Below are positions 1-9,405 of a DNA stretch of 64,000 nucleotides, one piece after another. The stretch comes from Neobacillus piezotolerans. GTDB lineage: Bacteria > Bacillota > Bacilli > Bacillales > Cytobacillaceae. The translations under genes were made by a program, and so were the position numbers. The stretch is from assembly GCF_003362805.1 (NCBI RefSeq), contig NZ_QNQT01000001.1, positions 310,001 to 374,000 of the forward strand, in the 5' to 3' direction. The notes under the pieces were generated by a model. The model ran no database searches. It was given only the letters and a program-made list of their open reading frames with translations, and was not told the DNA's origin. Within the stretch, counting starts at the first letter, position 1. Each line of letters starts with the position of its first letter.

Positions 1-1652
1 TACTGTATGGCAAAGCTAGGAAAGTGGCGATGCAGTTTGGCGGTAAGACAGTGAATATTACAGTGGAAGGCGCCATCGAGAAGTTCACGAACAAGTATAT
101 TAAAAAGGACTTGAAGACGTATTCTGATCGCACGCAACAAACTGTAGGGCCGTTTATCTCCGAAGGTCCCTGCACAAGCTGCCGTGGTGCAAGACTTAGT
201 CAGGCTGTGCTTAACTGCAGGATCAATGGGCTCAATATTGCCGAGTTGTCTTCCATGGAAGTCGGCAGCCTTATCCAGGTTATTCGAAAGATTGAGGACG
301 TTGGTGCCGAACCAATCGTCAAGTCGCTCACGGAAAGGCTGCAGCATTTGGTGGAAATCGGACTCGACTATTTAACACTGGACCGCGAGACGGATACATT
401 GTCTGGCGGAGAGTCCCAGCGCGTCAAGATGGTAAAGCACCTCAGCGGCAGCCTGGTTGATGCCACATACATCTTTGATGAGCCAAGTATTGGCTTGCAC
501 CCACGGGATGTGCACCGGTTAAATGGATTGCTGCAGAAGTTGCGTGACAAGGGGAATACCGTGATTGTCGTCGAGCATGATCCTGATGTTATCAAGGTGG
601 CCGATCATATCGTTGACGTCGGGCCACACGCTGGCAGCCACGGCGGTACTATCGTGTATGAAGGCACCTACCATGGCCTGCTGGAGGCAGCTACTCTGAC
701 AGGCACTTATTTGAACCGGCCGATCCAGCTGAAGCGGGCAGCCCGGAAGCCATCCGGCAAGCTGTCCATAAAGGATGCCACATTGCACAACCTTCGGAAC
801 ATAAGTGTGGATATTCCTACCGGGGTGCTTACTGTTGTTACGGGTGTCGCTGGCTCTGGCAAGAGTACGCTAATTAACGAAGTGTTCCTAAGCCAGCATC
901 CAGATGCGATTGTCATCGACCAATCGGCGGTAGGAGTGTCAACACGCTCCAATCCCGCGACCTACACAGGCATTATGGATGATGTGCGTAAGGCGTTTGC
1001 TTCCGCAAACAAGGTCAACCAAGGTTTGTTCAGTTTCAACTCCAAGGGTGCTTGCGAGAACTGCCAAGGGCTGGGAGTTGTGTACATTGACCTTGCCTAC
1101 CTTGACAGGGTAGAGGTGCCATGTGAAGTATGCGGGGGCAGGCGGTTCAAGGAGGAAGTACTCGCATATAAGCTGAACGGCAAGTCGATCGCGGATGTAT
1201 TGGAGATGACTGTGGAGCAAGCATTGGATTTCTTTCAGATAAAAGAGGTTATGAGGAAACTTCAGGCGATGAGTGATGTTGGGCTGAATTATCTCACACT
1301 CGGCCAGCCGCTCAGCACGCTCTCGGGCGGGGAATGCCAGCGTATCAAGCTGGCAAGCGAGCTTCATAAGAAGGGCATCATCTATGTGATGGACGAGCCT
1401 ACGACCGGCCTGCATATGTCGGATATCGGTCATCTACTCGAAATCATGAACCGCCTTGTTGAAGCCGGAAATACAGTAGTTGTCATTGAACATAACCTGG
1501 ATGTGATCAGCCAAGCGGATTGGATCATTGATATGGGACCGGATGGAGGCAGCAAGGGCGGCCAGGTAGTTTTTGAGGGCATACCTGCGCAAATCATTCA
1601 TTCGGAACAGTCGATTACTGGAACATATTTAATGAAGCATATTAAAGGCTAA
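1..1652 (+). CDS. UvrA-like ABC ATPase, 5' end cut by window edge
   Basis: The reading frame is open from the first bases, so the start lies upstream. Seen: an N-proximal CTSC zinc-hook half, signature LSGGESQRVKM and Walker B IFDEPSIGLHPRD of the first ATPase. These are followed by a second ATPase with Walker A GVAGSGKST, the CENC...CEVCGG zinc module, LSGGECQRIKLA and VMDEPTTGLH. This is the UvrA architecture, but the two halves are closer together than in housekeeping UvrA. That suggests the short UvrA paralogues (about 750 residues) linked in some bacteria to drug resistance or DNA-damage tolerance. No uvrB or uvrC is adjacent, so a role in core excision repair is not supported. The family is clear; the specific role is unknown. 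Confidence 0.85.
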   Translation, partial: LYGKARKVAMQFGGKTVNITVEGAIEKFTNKYIKKDLKTYSDRTQQTVGPFISEGPCTSCRGARLSQAVLNCRINGLNIAELSSMEVGSLIQVIRKIEDVGAEPIVKSLTERLQHLVEIGLDYLTLDRETDTLSGGESQRVKMVKHLSGSLVDATYIFDEPSIGLHPRDVHRLNGLLQKLRDKGNTVIVVEHDPDVIKVADHIVDVGPHAGSHGGTIVYEGTYHGLLEAATLTGTYLNRPIQLKRAARKPSGKLSIKDATLHNLRNISVDIPTGVLTVVTGVAGSGKSTLINEVFLSQHPDAIVIDQSAVGVSTRSNPATYTGIMDDVRKAFASANKVNQGLFSFNSKGACENCQGLGVVYIDLAYLDRVEVPCEVCGGRRFKEEVLAYKLNGKSIADVLEMTVEQALDFFQIKEVMRKLQAMSDVGLNYLTLGQPLSTLSGGECQRIKLASELHKKGIIYVMDEPTTGLHMSDIGHLLEIMNRLVEAGNTVVVIEHNLDVISQADWIIDMGPDGGSKGGQVVFEGIPAQIIHSEQSITGTYLMKHIKG

Positions 1653-1748
1653 GATTTAATCTGTGAAATCGGTCATTGAACGCTGCCGATACAGACTTGT
1701 ATGTGAATTTTTAGCAGATACGTATTTTAGTTGGAAGGGGAATCGGTA

Positions 1749-2744
1749 ATGGATTATCTGCCAAACAGTAAACGATATGATGGGATGATTTATAACAGGG
1801 TTGGGAACTCTGGGTTAAAGCTGCCAGCGATTTCACTAGGGTTATGGCATAATTTCGGGGGAAAAGATTCGTATGAAAATGGAAGGGCAATGGTCCGCAG
1901 GGCATTTGATTTAGGGATTACGCATTTTGACCTGGCCAATAATTATGGGCCGCCTCCAGGTTCAGCCGAGGAGACTTTTGGGAAAATCCTTAAACAGGAC
2001 TTTTTGGGATATCGGGATGAAATGATCATTTCCACTAAAGCAGGATATTATATGTGGCCAGGGCCTTATGGAGATTATGGTTCAAAGAAGTACCTTGTTG
2101 CAAGCCTCGACCAAAGCCTAAAAAGAATGGGTCTTGATTATGTGGATATTTTTTACCACCACCGGCCGGATCCTAATACTCCTCTTGATGAAACGATGGC
2201 TGCCCTTGATTTGATCGTCAGGCAGGGGAAAGCATTGTATGTCGGGATTTCAAACTACAATGCGGAAGAAACAAAAAGGGCCATTGCAATTCTTAAGGAG
2301 CAAAAGACTCCATTTGTCATTCACCAGGCAGAGTATTCTATGCTTGACAGATGGGTGGAAGCTGAACTCTTGCCTGTTTTGTCTGAAGAAGGAGCGGGCT
2401 GCATCGCTTTCACTCCTTTGGCCCAAGGGTTGCTAACGAACAAATACCTTGCTGGTTTCCCCCTGGATTCAAGGGCTGCAAAAGAAAATACATTCTTAAA
2501 TAAAAATGATGTAACACCGGAGGTTTTATCTAAAGTCACCCAATTGGACAGATTGGCGACGGAACGGGGCCAATCTTTAGCCCAGATGTCACTTTCCTGG
2601 GTTTTACGTGATAAAGTCGTTACTTCCGCCTTGATTGGCGCAAGTAAGGTAAGCCAAATCGAAGAAAATATAGCCGCACTGGAAAAATTGCAGTTTAGTA
2701 CTGACGAACTTGAACGGATAAATGATATTTTGGAAATTGAATAG
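1749..2744 (+). CDS. mgrA: aldo/keto reductase, MgrA/YghZ type
   Basis: A 331-residue NADPH-dependent aldo/keto reductase. It closely resembles E. coli YghZ (L-glyceraldehyde-3-phosphate/methylglyoxal reductase) in segments such as LSLGLWHNFG, FDLANNYGPPPGSAEE, STKAGY and FTPLAQGLLT. The catalytic tetrad is visible: Asp in FDLANNYG, Tyr in NNYG, Lys in STKAGY, His in YHHRPD. An in-frame TTG lies 18 nt upstream, but the ATG at 1749 is preceded by GGAAGGGG at good spacing and is preferred. A likely cytosolic role is detoxifying reactive aldehydes. The gene stands alone and is convergent with sstT. Confidence 0.88.
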   Translation: MDYLPNSKRYDGMIYNRVGNSGLKLPAISLGLWHNFGGKDSYENGRAMVRRAFDLGITHFDLANNYGPPPGSAEETFGKILKQDFLGYRDEMIISTKAGYYMWPGPYGDYGSKKYLVASLDQSLKRMGLDYVDIFYHHRPDPNTPLDETMAALDLIVRQGKALYVGISNYNAEETKRAIAILKEQKTPFVIHQAEYSMLDRWVEAELLPVLSEEGAGCIAFTPLAQGLLTNKYLAGFPLDSRAAKENTFLNKNDVTPEVLSKVTQLDRLATERGQSLAQMSLSWVLRDKVVTSALIGASKVSQIEENIAALEKLQFSTDELERINDILEIE

Positions 2745-2794
2745 AGGTTTTGAAGCAAAGGGTACGTCCCTTGCTTCACGCTCACAAATAAAAT

Positions 2795-2820
2795 GAGGCA
2801 GGGGAGTTGTCCCCTGCCTC
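2795..2820. terminator. bidirectional terminator-like hairpin
   Basis: An 11-bp perfect stem (GAGGCAGGGGA/TCCCCTGCCTC) with a 4-nt loop lies between convergent mgrA and sstT, with A/T-rich flanks on both sides. It belongs to a family of similar G-rich hairpins in this window. Confidence 0.75.
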
Positions 2821-2828
2821 AAATTTAT

Positions 2829-4067
2829 TTAGACGGCTTGTTTCATGTTGATGCTCTTTCCTTCTTTGCGGCGGTTCCTGTATTCAGCGGCAGCCGTGAA
2901 CAGGACGTCTGTCGAAGAGTTAAGCGCTGTTTCGAAGGAATCCTGAAGGACGCCGATGATGAAGCCAACGCCAACGATTTGCATTGCGACATCGTTTGGA
3001 ATTCCGAACAAGCTAGCTGCGAGTGGAATAAGCAACAACGATCCGCCCGCTACTCCGGATGCGCCACAAGCGCAAACAGCTGAAAGTACGCTTAGAATGA
3101 TAGCTGTCGGGATGTCAACCTCGATGCCAAGCGTATGGACAGCCGCCAAAGTCAAAACAGAAATTGTTACAGCCGCGCCTGCCATGTTGATGGTCGCGCC
3201 AAGTGGAATGGAGACGGAATACGTATCCTTGTCCAATCCAAGCTTTTCGCAAAGCCTCATGTTGACAGGAATGTTGGCGGCGGAGCTTCTCGTAAAGAAG
3301 GCGGTGATTCCGCTTTCCCTTACACATCGCAATACGAGCGGGTATGGGTTTTGGCGTGTCGTGAAAAAGACGATTGCCGGATTGACCACGAATGCAACAA
3401 ACAGCATGCAACCAATCAAAACGGCGAGCAGTTTACCGTAGCTTAACAGCGACTCAAGGCCGTTTGTTGTGATTGACTCAATAACAAGGCCCATGATGCC
3501 GAGCGGCGCAAACCGGATGACCCATGTAACCATTTTTGAAATGGCATCGGAAAAATTTGAAATCATTGTTTTTGTTGTGTCCGGGGCATTCCTTAGCGCG
3601 ATGCCGAGAACGACTGCCCAAGCAAGAATGCCGATATAGTTTGCATTGAAAATGGCTTTTACAGGATTATCGACAACGTTCAGGAGCAACGTTTTCAGGA
3701 CTTCAACAACTCCGCCTGGAGCCGTTACTCCCTCCGCTCCTTTAACAAGCGTCAGGCTGACAGGGAATGCGAAGCTGACAATAACGGCGATTAATCCAGC
3801 CAAAAAAGTGCCTAATAAATAGAGGATAATAATTGCTTTCATATTCGTTTGCTGTCCGCTCTTGTGCTGCGCGATGGCAGACATGACCAGGAACAGTACC
3901 AAGACAGGTGCGATGCCTTTCAGGGCGCCTACAAATAAAGATCCAAAAATAACTAGAGGTTTCGCTGCAGCCGGAATCGCAACAGCCAGGAAGATGCCAA
4001 CCACCAAACCAATGATAATTTGCTTGACCAGGCTTAATTGATTCCATTTTTTGAATAAATCTTTCAT
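2829..4067 (-). CDS. sstT: serine/threonine:Na+ symporter SstT
   Basis: A polytopic membrane protein of 412 residues in the dicarboxylate/amino acid:cation symporter (DAACS) family. SstT-type features are the opening [14 protein letters not shown], the [12 protein letters not shown] segment with its hairpin-loop serines, and [14 protein letters not shown], which in this fold contributes to substrate and Na+ binding. It would import L-serine and L-threonine with sodium. The start is set at the ATG preceded by GGGGGAG rather than an ATG seven codons upstream, because the site sits just before the inner ATG. Monocistronic. Confidence 0.92.
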   Translation of the reverse strand: MKDLFKKWNQLSLVKQIIIGLVVGIFLAVAIPAAAKPLVIFGSLFVGALKGIAPVLVLFLVMSAIAQHKSGQQTNMKAIIILYLLGTFLAGLIAVIVSFAFPVSLTLVKGAEGVTAPGGVVEVLKTLLLNVVDNPVKAIFNANYIGILAWAVVLGIALRNAPDTTKTMISNFSDAISKMVTWVIRFAPLGIMGLVIESITTNGLESLLSYGKLLAVLIGCMLFVAFVVNPAIVFFTTRQNPYPLVLRCVRESGITAFFTRSSAANIPVNMRLCEKLGLDKDTYSVSIPLGATINMAGAAVTISVLTLAAVHTLGIEVDIPTAIILSVLSAVCACGASGVAGGSLLLIPLAASLFGIPNDVAMQIVGVGFIIGVLQDSFETALNSSTDVLFTAAAEYRNRRKEGKSINMKQAV

Positions 4068-4376
4068 ATTCTCCCCCCGTTTGTGCATATTGACTTGCTG
4101 TATTTAGAGTATCTCTTCGGCGGCCGCACTTTAAATGCTATCCACCAATAACAATAAATATAAAAGTATTATATTGAATATTTAGATATATTACAACGAC
4201 GTATGTCACTTTCTAAAAAAATAAAGAGGGAGTTGGCCCTTAATTTTCCAGTGTTTGAATAAAAAACCAAAAATAAATTCAAGAATTCATTAAAAATAAA
4301 GCCTTTTTTAAGGATTCGCATGACAAAAAAGTTTTACCCTTTTTATTATTCCAGCATAATCGGAAATGAAGAAAAA
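4068..4376. other. AT-rich intergenic region
   Basis: Upstream region of sstT (minus strand), strongly A/T-rich. No convincing coding sequence, riboswitch or repeat is seen. Any sstT promoter must lie here, but no good -35/-10 pair stood out. Confidence 0.5.
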
Positions 4377-4400
4377 AAGAAGCCGCTTGGGCTTCTTTTT
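4377..4400. terminator. terminator of the nuclease gene
   Basis: AAGAAGCC/GGCTTCTT stem with a 5-nt loop and A/T tracts on both sides, directly after the stop of the minus-strand nuclease gene. Confidence 0.75.
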
Positions 4401-5605
4401 TATCTTTCACAAGCATAGTTGTCTTTGTCGCGGTCCATTTTTGCCTGGTAAGCAGGATGTGTCGATGGAACCCCGTTTGGATACTTTACCCTGAGTTCTG
4501 TGCAGTTTGCGAAAATTTCAGTTTGCGTTGATGGAGCAGGGGCTGTTGCAGCCGGTTTCGAAGCGGTCGAAGTGCCCGCTGAAGGTGATTTTGCCGGCTG
4601 GGATGCGGCTGGTTTGCTTTGGGCGGGCTTTTGCGCCGATGTTTTCGGGTCTAGGTCGCCTTTCGTTGTTCCATTCGGACCATATGCCCAGAGCCCTTTG
4701 TTTTGCTCGCGTGCCTCACGCGCAAATTTTACGAAGTAATCACTGTATTTAACGTCCGGCGGATAGGTTGATGGTTCTGCATATCCGTTCAGGACGAGTT
4801 CCGCATTAAACATCTTCGCGCGGATTTCCTTTTCATTTAGATCATCCGATGGGACAGCAAGCCAGATGATGCGGAGCTGGCGCCCGTACCGGTCAGTGTT
4901 GCTTACATCCTTTTGGATCCAGATTTGTTTTCCGGTTAGCCGCGACTTCGTATAATCGCTAGCTTCCTTGCCGTACGTTTCATGCCTTGTCGTTGATTCC
5001 GGGGTATTCACCCCTACAAAGCGGATTTTTCGGCCGTCCGATGTCTGGATTGTATCCCCGTCAACTACGCGGCCAACGGTGACTTTCTCAAGGCCAAGGG
5101 CAGCAATAAGAGCGTTTGTATTTGCTTGCTGCTCAGCCTTCGCTTCTGCTTCGGCCTTTTGTTTAGCTTCCGCTTGCTTTTTGGCTTCGGCCTCCGCTTT
5201 TTCTTTTTCCTCAGCTTGCTTTTTAGATTCTGCTTCAGCTTTTGCCTTTTCGTCAGCCTTCGCTTTTTCCACAGCGGCTTTCTTTGCTAAAGCTGCCTTT
5301 GCAGTGTCATCCACCTTATCTTTTTCTTGGGCGGCTTGCTTGTCAATTTTGACATCCTGTTTTGAAGAGGCCTGGCTTTCAGCCGCATCAGCGAATGTTC
5401 CGACGAGAACAAACGTCGAAAGCACTCCCGCCGTCAAGAGGATCCACGGTTTTTTAAAATAAATCCTGCCCTTTGACTTCTGGTGGCTCAGCCAAAAACC
5501 GGCCACATAAAAAGCTACGCCAATAAGAGCGATAGGTGCCGCGGTCGATAGGATCAACAAGAACAACAGCAGCAAAGTCATGAAAATTGTTTTAAGAAGC
5601 TTCAA
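4400..5605 (-). CDS. membrane-anchored thermonuclease with excalibur domain
   Basis: 401 residues. Two hydrophobic segments (about 7-35 and 52-70) are followed by an Ala/Lys/Glu/Gln-rich, probably coiled-coil stalk (about 75-165). Then come a staphylococcal-nuclease domain (about 175-310), a Pro/Ala/Ser linker and a C-terminal excalibur Ca2+-binding motif (DRDKDNYACE). The nuclease catalytic set is conserved: Arg in KIRFVGV, Glu in NTPES, Arg in DRYGRQ, Asp in VVDGDT. It probably degrades extracellular DNA or RNA at the cell surface. The start is TTG, backed by AGGGGGAAAG; the next in-frame ATG lacks a ribosome site. Monocistronic. Confidence 0.88.
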   Translation of the reverse strand: MKLLKTIFMTLLLLFLLILSTAAPIALIGVAFYVAGFWLSHQKSKGRIYFKKPWILLTAGVLSTFVLVGTFADAAESQASSKQDVKIDKQAAQEKDKVDDTAKAALAKKAAVEKAKADEKAKAEAESKKQAEEKEKAEAEAKKQAEAKQKAEAEAKAEQQANTNALIAALGLEKVTVGRVVDGDTIQTSDGRKIRFVGVNTPESTTRHETYGKEASDYTKSRLTGKQIWIQKDVSNTDRYGRQLRIIWLAVPSDDLNEKEIRAKMFNAELVLNGYAEPSTYPPDVKYSDYFVKFAREAREQNKGLWAYGPNGTTKGDLDPKTSAQKPAQSKPAASQPAKSPSAGTSTASKPAATAPAPSTQTEIFANCTELRVKYPNGVPSTHPAYQAKMDRDKDNYACER

Positions 5606-5721
5606 CTTTTCTTTCCCCCTAATTTTCTTTCGATTCCAATTATACCAATATTTTTAAGTTCTAAATGTTGGTATTTAGTGGAATTGATGGAGGAACTAGG
5701 CTTTTTAAGAAAATGGTTATA

Positions 5722-5811
5722 TATCGAAAGATTTCGTGCCGTTATCGAAAATTTTTAATTATATGGAAAATTTTAGGATGGATATCGAAAGTTTTAAGGC
5801 ATTTATCGAAA
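5722..5811. repeat. tandem array of five TATCGAAA units, about 21-bp period
   Basis: TATCGAAA starts at 5722, 5743, 5783 and 5804, with a variant TATGGAAA at 5762 (spacings 21, 19, 21, 21). The rest of each unit is A/T-rich and poorly conserved. The array lies in the gap between the divergent nuclease and methyltransferase genes. Short open frames cross it but lack ribosome sites. Compare the array at 62324. Confidence 0.7.
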
Positions 5812-5988
5812 ACTGTCACCTTTTGGACAAATCCTCCAACCGCGTTATGCCAGACATCCACTGGAGAAAGCTTTATACCAACATAGAATCCGGCAAAAAA
5901 CTACTTTTTTTAAAAAAAGAAAGGTTGTTAATGTAATGTGTGGAACTTAATGAATAGAGCAGTTCTTGGAAGGGAGGATGGAAAACAA

Positions 5989-6564
5989 ATGGGGAACGAA
6001 GAACGAATGAAAGAGAAATGGAACAAAAAGCATCAGGAACGGCTGGCAGAGATGGAGGAACCGCTTCCGAACGAGCGTCTGGTGCGCCTTTCCTCCTATC
6101 TGAATGGGGAAAAAGCGCTTGACCTGGCATGCGGACTTGGCGGGAACAGCCTGTTTTTGGCGGAGCGTGGCTACGAAGTCGATGCCGCCGACATTTCGGA
6201 GACAGCTATTCATTTTTTGCGGGAGCATGCTCAAAAAAGGGAACTAGAGGTCCATGCCTCGGCCATGGACCTGGCGGATTTGGAGAATTTGCCATATAAG
6301 ATAGGGGCCTATGATCTCATCCTGATCGCCTATTACTTGGACCGCTCGCTGTTTCCGTATGTAAAGGGCCTTTTAAAAGACGGTGGCTATTTCTTTATGG
6401 AAACCTATTATGATTCGCCAAAAGAAGGCAAGGTTTCAAAGCAATTCCTCCTTAAGCCAAATGAATTGCTCGAGGAGTTCCGGGAATGGACGATTCTTTT
6501 TTTCGAAGAAAACGAACAGGAAGGGCGGCAAATCGTTTTTTGCCGAAAGCCCGGTTTGATATGA
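5989..6564 (+). CDS. class I SAM-dependent methyltransferase
   Basis: About 191 residues with the Rossmann methyltransferase motif I (ALDLACGLGGNSLFLAERG), an acidic motif II (VDAADIS), and a motif IV-like region YDLILIAYYLDR. It resembles small TehB/UbiE-like methyltransferases; the substrate cannot be read from sequence. The ATG at 5989 is preceded by GGGAGG at 11 nt. A GTG 51 nt upstream has no good site and adds an atypical N-terminus. The gene ends 32 nt before iolS and is probably co-transcribed with it. Confidence 0.8.
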   Translation: MGNEERMKEKWNKKHQERLAEMEEPLPNERLVRLSSYLNGEKALDLACGLGGNSLFLAERGYEVDAADISETAIHFLREHAQKRELEVHASAMDLADLENLPYKIGAYDLILIAYYLDRSLFPYVKGLLKDGGYFFMETYYDSPKEGKVSKQFLLKPNELLEEFREWTILFFEENEQEGRQIVFCRKPGLI

Positions 6565-6596
6565 TAAAGGTACTAAAAAATGGGAGGCTGGTTGGA

Positions 6597-7526
6597 ATGA
6601 TAAAAAAGGTGCGGCTTGGAAGGACCGATTTAGAAGTAAACCCGATTGGAATGGGGACCAATGCGGTCGGAGGGCACAATATTTACCCGAATATCGATGA
6701 AGAGGCAAGCTTTGAAATGATCCGGTCAGGCTTGGAAAATGGGTTGAATTTCTTTGATACAGCCTATTATTACGGGTTGGGGCGATCCGAGGAAATCATC
6801 GGCCAGGTTGTTAAGGAGGCCGGGAAACGCGCGGAAACGGTTATCGCGACAAAAGCTTCCTATACATTCGCCGGCCAGGAAGTTGTCCACAACAATGACC
6901 CGGCATTTTTGACGCTTTCCGTCGAAGAGAGCCTGAAACGTCTTCAGTCCGATTATATTGATCTGTTCTATATCCATTTTCCGGACAAGGATACGCCCAA
7001 AGACGAGGCGGTCGGCGCGTTGAAACGGTTGAAAGACGAAGGGAAAATCCGCGCGATCGGTGTTTCCAATTTTTCGCTGGAGCAGTTGAAGGAAGCGAAC
7101 AAGGACGGCCATATCGATGTTTACCAGGGCGAATACAATTTGCTGAATCGAAGTGCCGAACAGGAATTGTTCCCTTATTTCCGTGAAAACAATATTTCGT
7201 TTATCCCTTATTTCCCGCTCGCCAAAGGCCTTTTGACAGGGAAATATGATCGGAACTCAAACCTTGAAGGAAAGCGCGGGAAATTTTTCGAAAAGGAAAC
7301 GTTTGAGAGAGCTTTGAAGAAAGTAGAAAAGCTAAAGGAAATCGCCGAGCAAAAAGGAGCCGATGTCGCCCATGTTGTTCTCGCCTGGTATTTGACGCGC
7401 GACGTCATTGATGCGATCATTCCTGGCGCCAAACGGCCGGAACAAGTACTGAATAACCTGAAAACGCTTGAAGTTAACTTGTCCGAAGAAGAAATTCGCG
7501 AAATCGACTTGGCGTTCCGGCAATAA
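6597..7526 (+). CDS. iolS: aldo/keto reductase IolS
   Basis: 309 residues. It matches B. subtilis IolS nearly along its whole length (LGRTDLEVNPIGMGTNAVGG, IDLFYIHFPDKDTPKDEA, GVSNFSLEQLKEANKDG, YNLLNRSAEQELFPY, WYLTRDVIDAIIPGAKR). Catalytic Asp (FFDTAYYYG), Tyr, Lys (ATKAS) and His (IHFPD) are present. IolS-type reductases are cytosolic NADPH-dependent enzymes of uncertain physiological substrate. No inositol catabolic genes are nearby, so a link to inositol is not supported here. The start is the ATG after GGGAGG; the upstream open frame overlaps the methyltransferase gene. Confidence 0.9.
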   Translation: MIKKVRLGRTDLEVNPIGMGTNAVGGHNIYPNIDEEASFEMIRSGLENGLNFFDTAYYYGLGRSEEIIGQVVKEAGKRAETVIATKASYTFAGQEVVHNNDPAFLTLSVEESLKRLQSDYIDLFYIHFPDKDTPKDEAVGALKRLKDEGKIRAIGVSNFSLEQLKEANKDGHIDVYQGEYNLLNRSAEQELFPYFRENNISFIPYFPLAKGLLTGKYDRNSNLEGKRGKFFEKETFERALKKVEKLKEIAEQKGADVAHVVLAWYLTRDVIDAIIPGAKRPEQVLNNLKTLEVNLSEEEIREIDLAFRQ

Positions 7527-7593
7527 GTTAACCCGCAGGAACTAAAGATATTGTCCTGGTTCATATCTCAGCCAATTCGGCCAGGCAACGAAA

Positions 7594-7623
7594 AAGGAAG
7601 GCCTTATCCACAAGGCCTTCCTT
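7594..7623. terminator. bidirectional terminator
   Basis: A 12-bp perfect stem (AAGGAAGGCCTT/AAGGCCTTCCTT) with a 6-nt loop, between convergent iolS and the repeat-protein gene. Confidence 0.8.
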
Positions 7624-7628
7624 AAAAA

Positions 7629-9158
7629 TCAAGCTGATGCCGGCTTGAAATTAATATGCAATTCGAGCAAAGTCTTGCTAGCCGCGGCAATAGCCTGGTT
7701 CTGCGCGGTTATTTTCGCGTAAACAGCAATTGATGCTTCTGTATTCCCCTGTTTTTTGACGAGTTCGTCGAGCTGCTTTTTCACTCCGGCAAGCTGAATG
7801 GAGCTTGCGGCAAGCTCGCCTGTCATGCCCACATAAAACTCCGCCTCTGCTTTCGCCGTCACAGGAGTAGTTGCGGCTTTTGCATAAAACTCTGCTGTTG
7901 CTTTCGCGGCGGCAGCCACCCTTGCCTCGACTTTCGCCACCTCGCCGGCAACTACTGCTACTTGTTTCGCGGCTTCAGCCTTCATGTACTGGCTGTGCAA
8001 ATCATTCAGCTTCTTTTTCAGAGCAGCGTTTGCTTCTGTTTGAACGGCAATCTTTGCATATAACGCTTTTGCCGCGTCGCTCTGGCCGGAAACTTTTACC
8101 TGCGCGTCAAGCTGCTTTTTTAAGGAAGACAGCTGGCTGGCATGCGCGTTAATTTCACCCGTGGCCTTTTTGTAAAACTCCGCTTCTGCATTTACAGTAA
8201 CAGGAGTGGTTGCCGCGCTGGCATAATAATCGGCGATAGCCTTCGAAGTGGCTGCCATGTTGGCTTCAGCCTTCAGTACTGCTTCAGTGATTAAGGCAAG
8301 CTGATTTACCGCAGCTTTCTGAAGGTATTGGTTATGCAAATTGTCGAGGCTCTTTTTCACAACCGCGACCGCTTCATTCTGCAAAGAAATCCGCGCATAC
8401 AAGGCAGTTGTCACATCCGTTTTTCCATAATACTTCACTAATCCATCCAATTGGTTTTTCACATTTGCAAGGTCTTTCGATACGGAGCCCAAATCAGCTG
8501 CAGTTTTCTTGTAAAATTCCATCTCTGCCGCTGCCGTTACTGGGGTGGTTGCCGCTTTCGCATAAAACTCGGCTGTTGCCTTCGATAGGGCGGCGTTTTT
8601 TGCCTCAGCCTTTACAACGCTTTCCTGAATGGCAGCCAATAGTTTGGATGCATCTTTTGATTTCTGTGCTTGGACAAACTGATTATGCAAGTCTGCAAGC
8701 TTCTTCTGTCGTTGAGAGATAACATTATTTAACGCGGTAATTTTAGCATAGGCGGCGTTCACCGATTCGGTTTTTCCGTACTTTTTGGCAACCTGGTCAA
8801 CCTGTCCTTTGTAGGCTTTCAGCTGGTTGCTGTTTGCCTTCAATTTGCCGGAAGTACTCTTGTAGAAATCGGCTTCGGCTTTTACGGAAAGGTTTCCGGT
8901 TCCGGCTTTTGCGTACAATTCGGCCGTCGCTTTGGCCAGCTTGCTTGTGCTCGAATCTACCTTGGAGATATTTTTAAGGATTGATTCCAGGCGTTTTTTT
9001 GCCTCTTTATCCTTGGCAGCCGCCTTGACTGAGACGGAAACGGTCACCTTCTTGGCATCGGATTTATGTCCGGCGGTGCTCGCGGACACGTTTGCTGCTG
9101 AAGAAAATACCAATCCAAGAGCAAGGGCTGGCGCTGCAATTTTCAATGACTTTTTCAA
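7629..9158 (-). CDS. secreted protein with four ~113-residue repeats
   Basis: 509 residues, function not recognised. A signal peptide is clear (MKKSLKIAAPALALGL, then SSAANVSAS). The rest is four tandem repeats of about 110-115 residues, starting near 56, 170, 283 and 395. Each has an (A)E(F/L)YAKAxTxPV(T/S) segment, a xAEAEFYK segment and a closing ALYAKI...LxxLHxQ(Y/F) segment. It is rich in Ala, Lys and Leu with heptad-like spacing, so probably helical. There is no LPXTG, S-layer or peptidoglycan-binding motif, so attachment is unknown. The start is TTG after AGGGGG. A cell-surface or matrix role is inference only. Confidence 0.8.
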   Translation of the reverse strand: MKKSLKIAAPALALGLVFSSAANVSASTAGHKSDAKKVTVSVSVKAAAKDKEAKKRLESILKNISKVDSSTSKLAKATAELYAKAGTGNLSVKAEADFYKSTSGKLKANSNQLKAYKGQVDQVAKKYGKTESVNAAYAKITALNNVISQRQKKLADLHNQFVQAQKSKDASKLLAAIQESVVKAEAKNAALSKATAEFYAKAATTPVTAAAEMEFYKKTAADLGSVSKDLANVKNQLDGLVKYYGKTDVTTALYARISLQNEAVAVVKKSLDNLHNQYLQKAAVNQLALITEAVLKAEANMAATSKAIADYYASAATTPVTVNAEAEFYKKATGEINAHASQLSSLKKQLDAQVKVSGQSDAAKALYAKIAVQTEANAALKKKLNDLHSQYMKAEAAKQVAVVAGEVAKVEARVAAAAKATAEFYAKAATTPVTAKAEAEFYVGMTGELAASSIQLAGVKKQLDELVKKQGNTEASIAVYAKITAQNQAIAAASKTLLELHINFKPASA

Positions 9159-9405
9159 ATGTAAAACCCCCTAACTGAATTTACCATACGTTACGGTGGG
9201 TGTAATTTCTTTTTGTGGGTAAATCTGTGAAAAAAATCTTTTTTATGGAAAAAATATTCGCGCCTTTTTGAGGAATTTTGACAAAACATATCCTGCAGCA
9301 ATCAAAATTCTTCACAACCTCCGTCGCTGAAGGCAAAATCCCAATATCCATGCCAAATCACGGGTATACTATTCATATAGTTTTTTACAAAAGGGGGAGG
9401 GGCCA

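Noticed and set aside
4968-5462. Plus-strand open frame rich in Ser, Ala and Phe
   Set aside because: It is the complement of the low-complexity Ala/Lys/Glu stalk of the nuclease gene.
5722-5811. CRISPR-like array
   Set aside because: Units are far too short, there are no spacers of constant length between long identical repeats, and no cas genes are present. The same holds for 62324-62418.
5665-5936. Two overlapping open frames across the TATCGAAA array
   Set aside because: No ribosome sites, A/T-driven composition, and they end in or near the methyltransferase leader.
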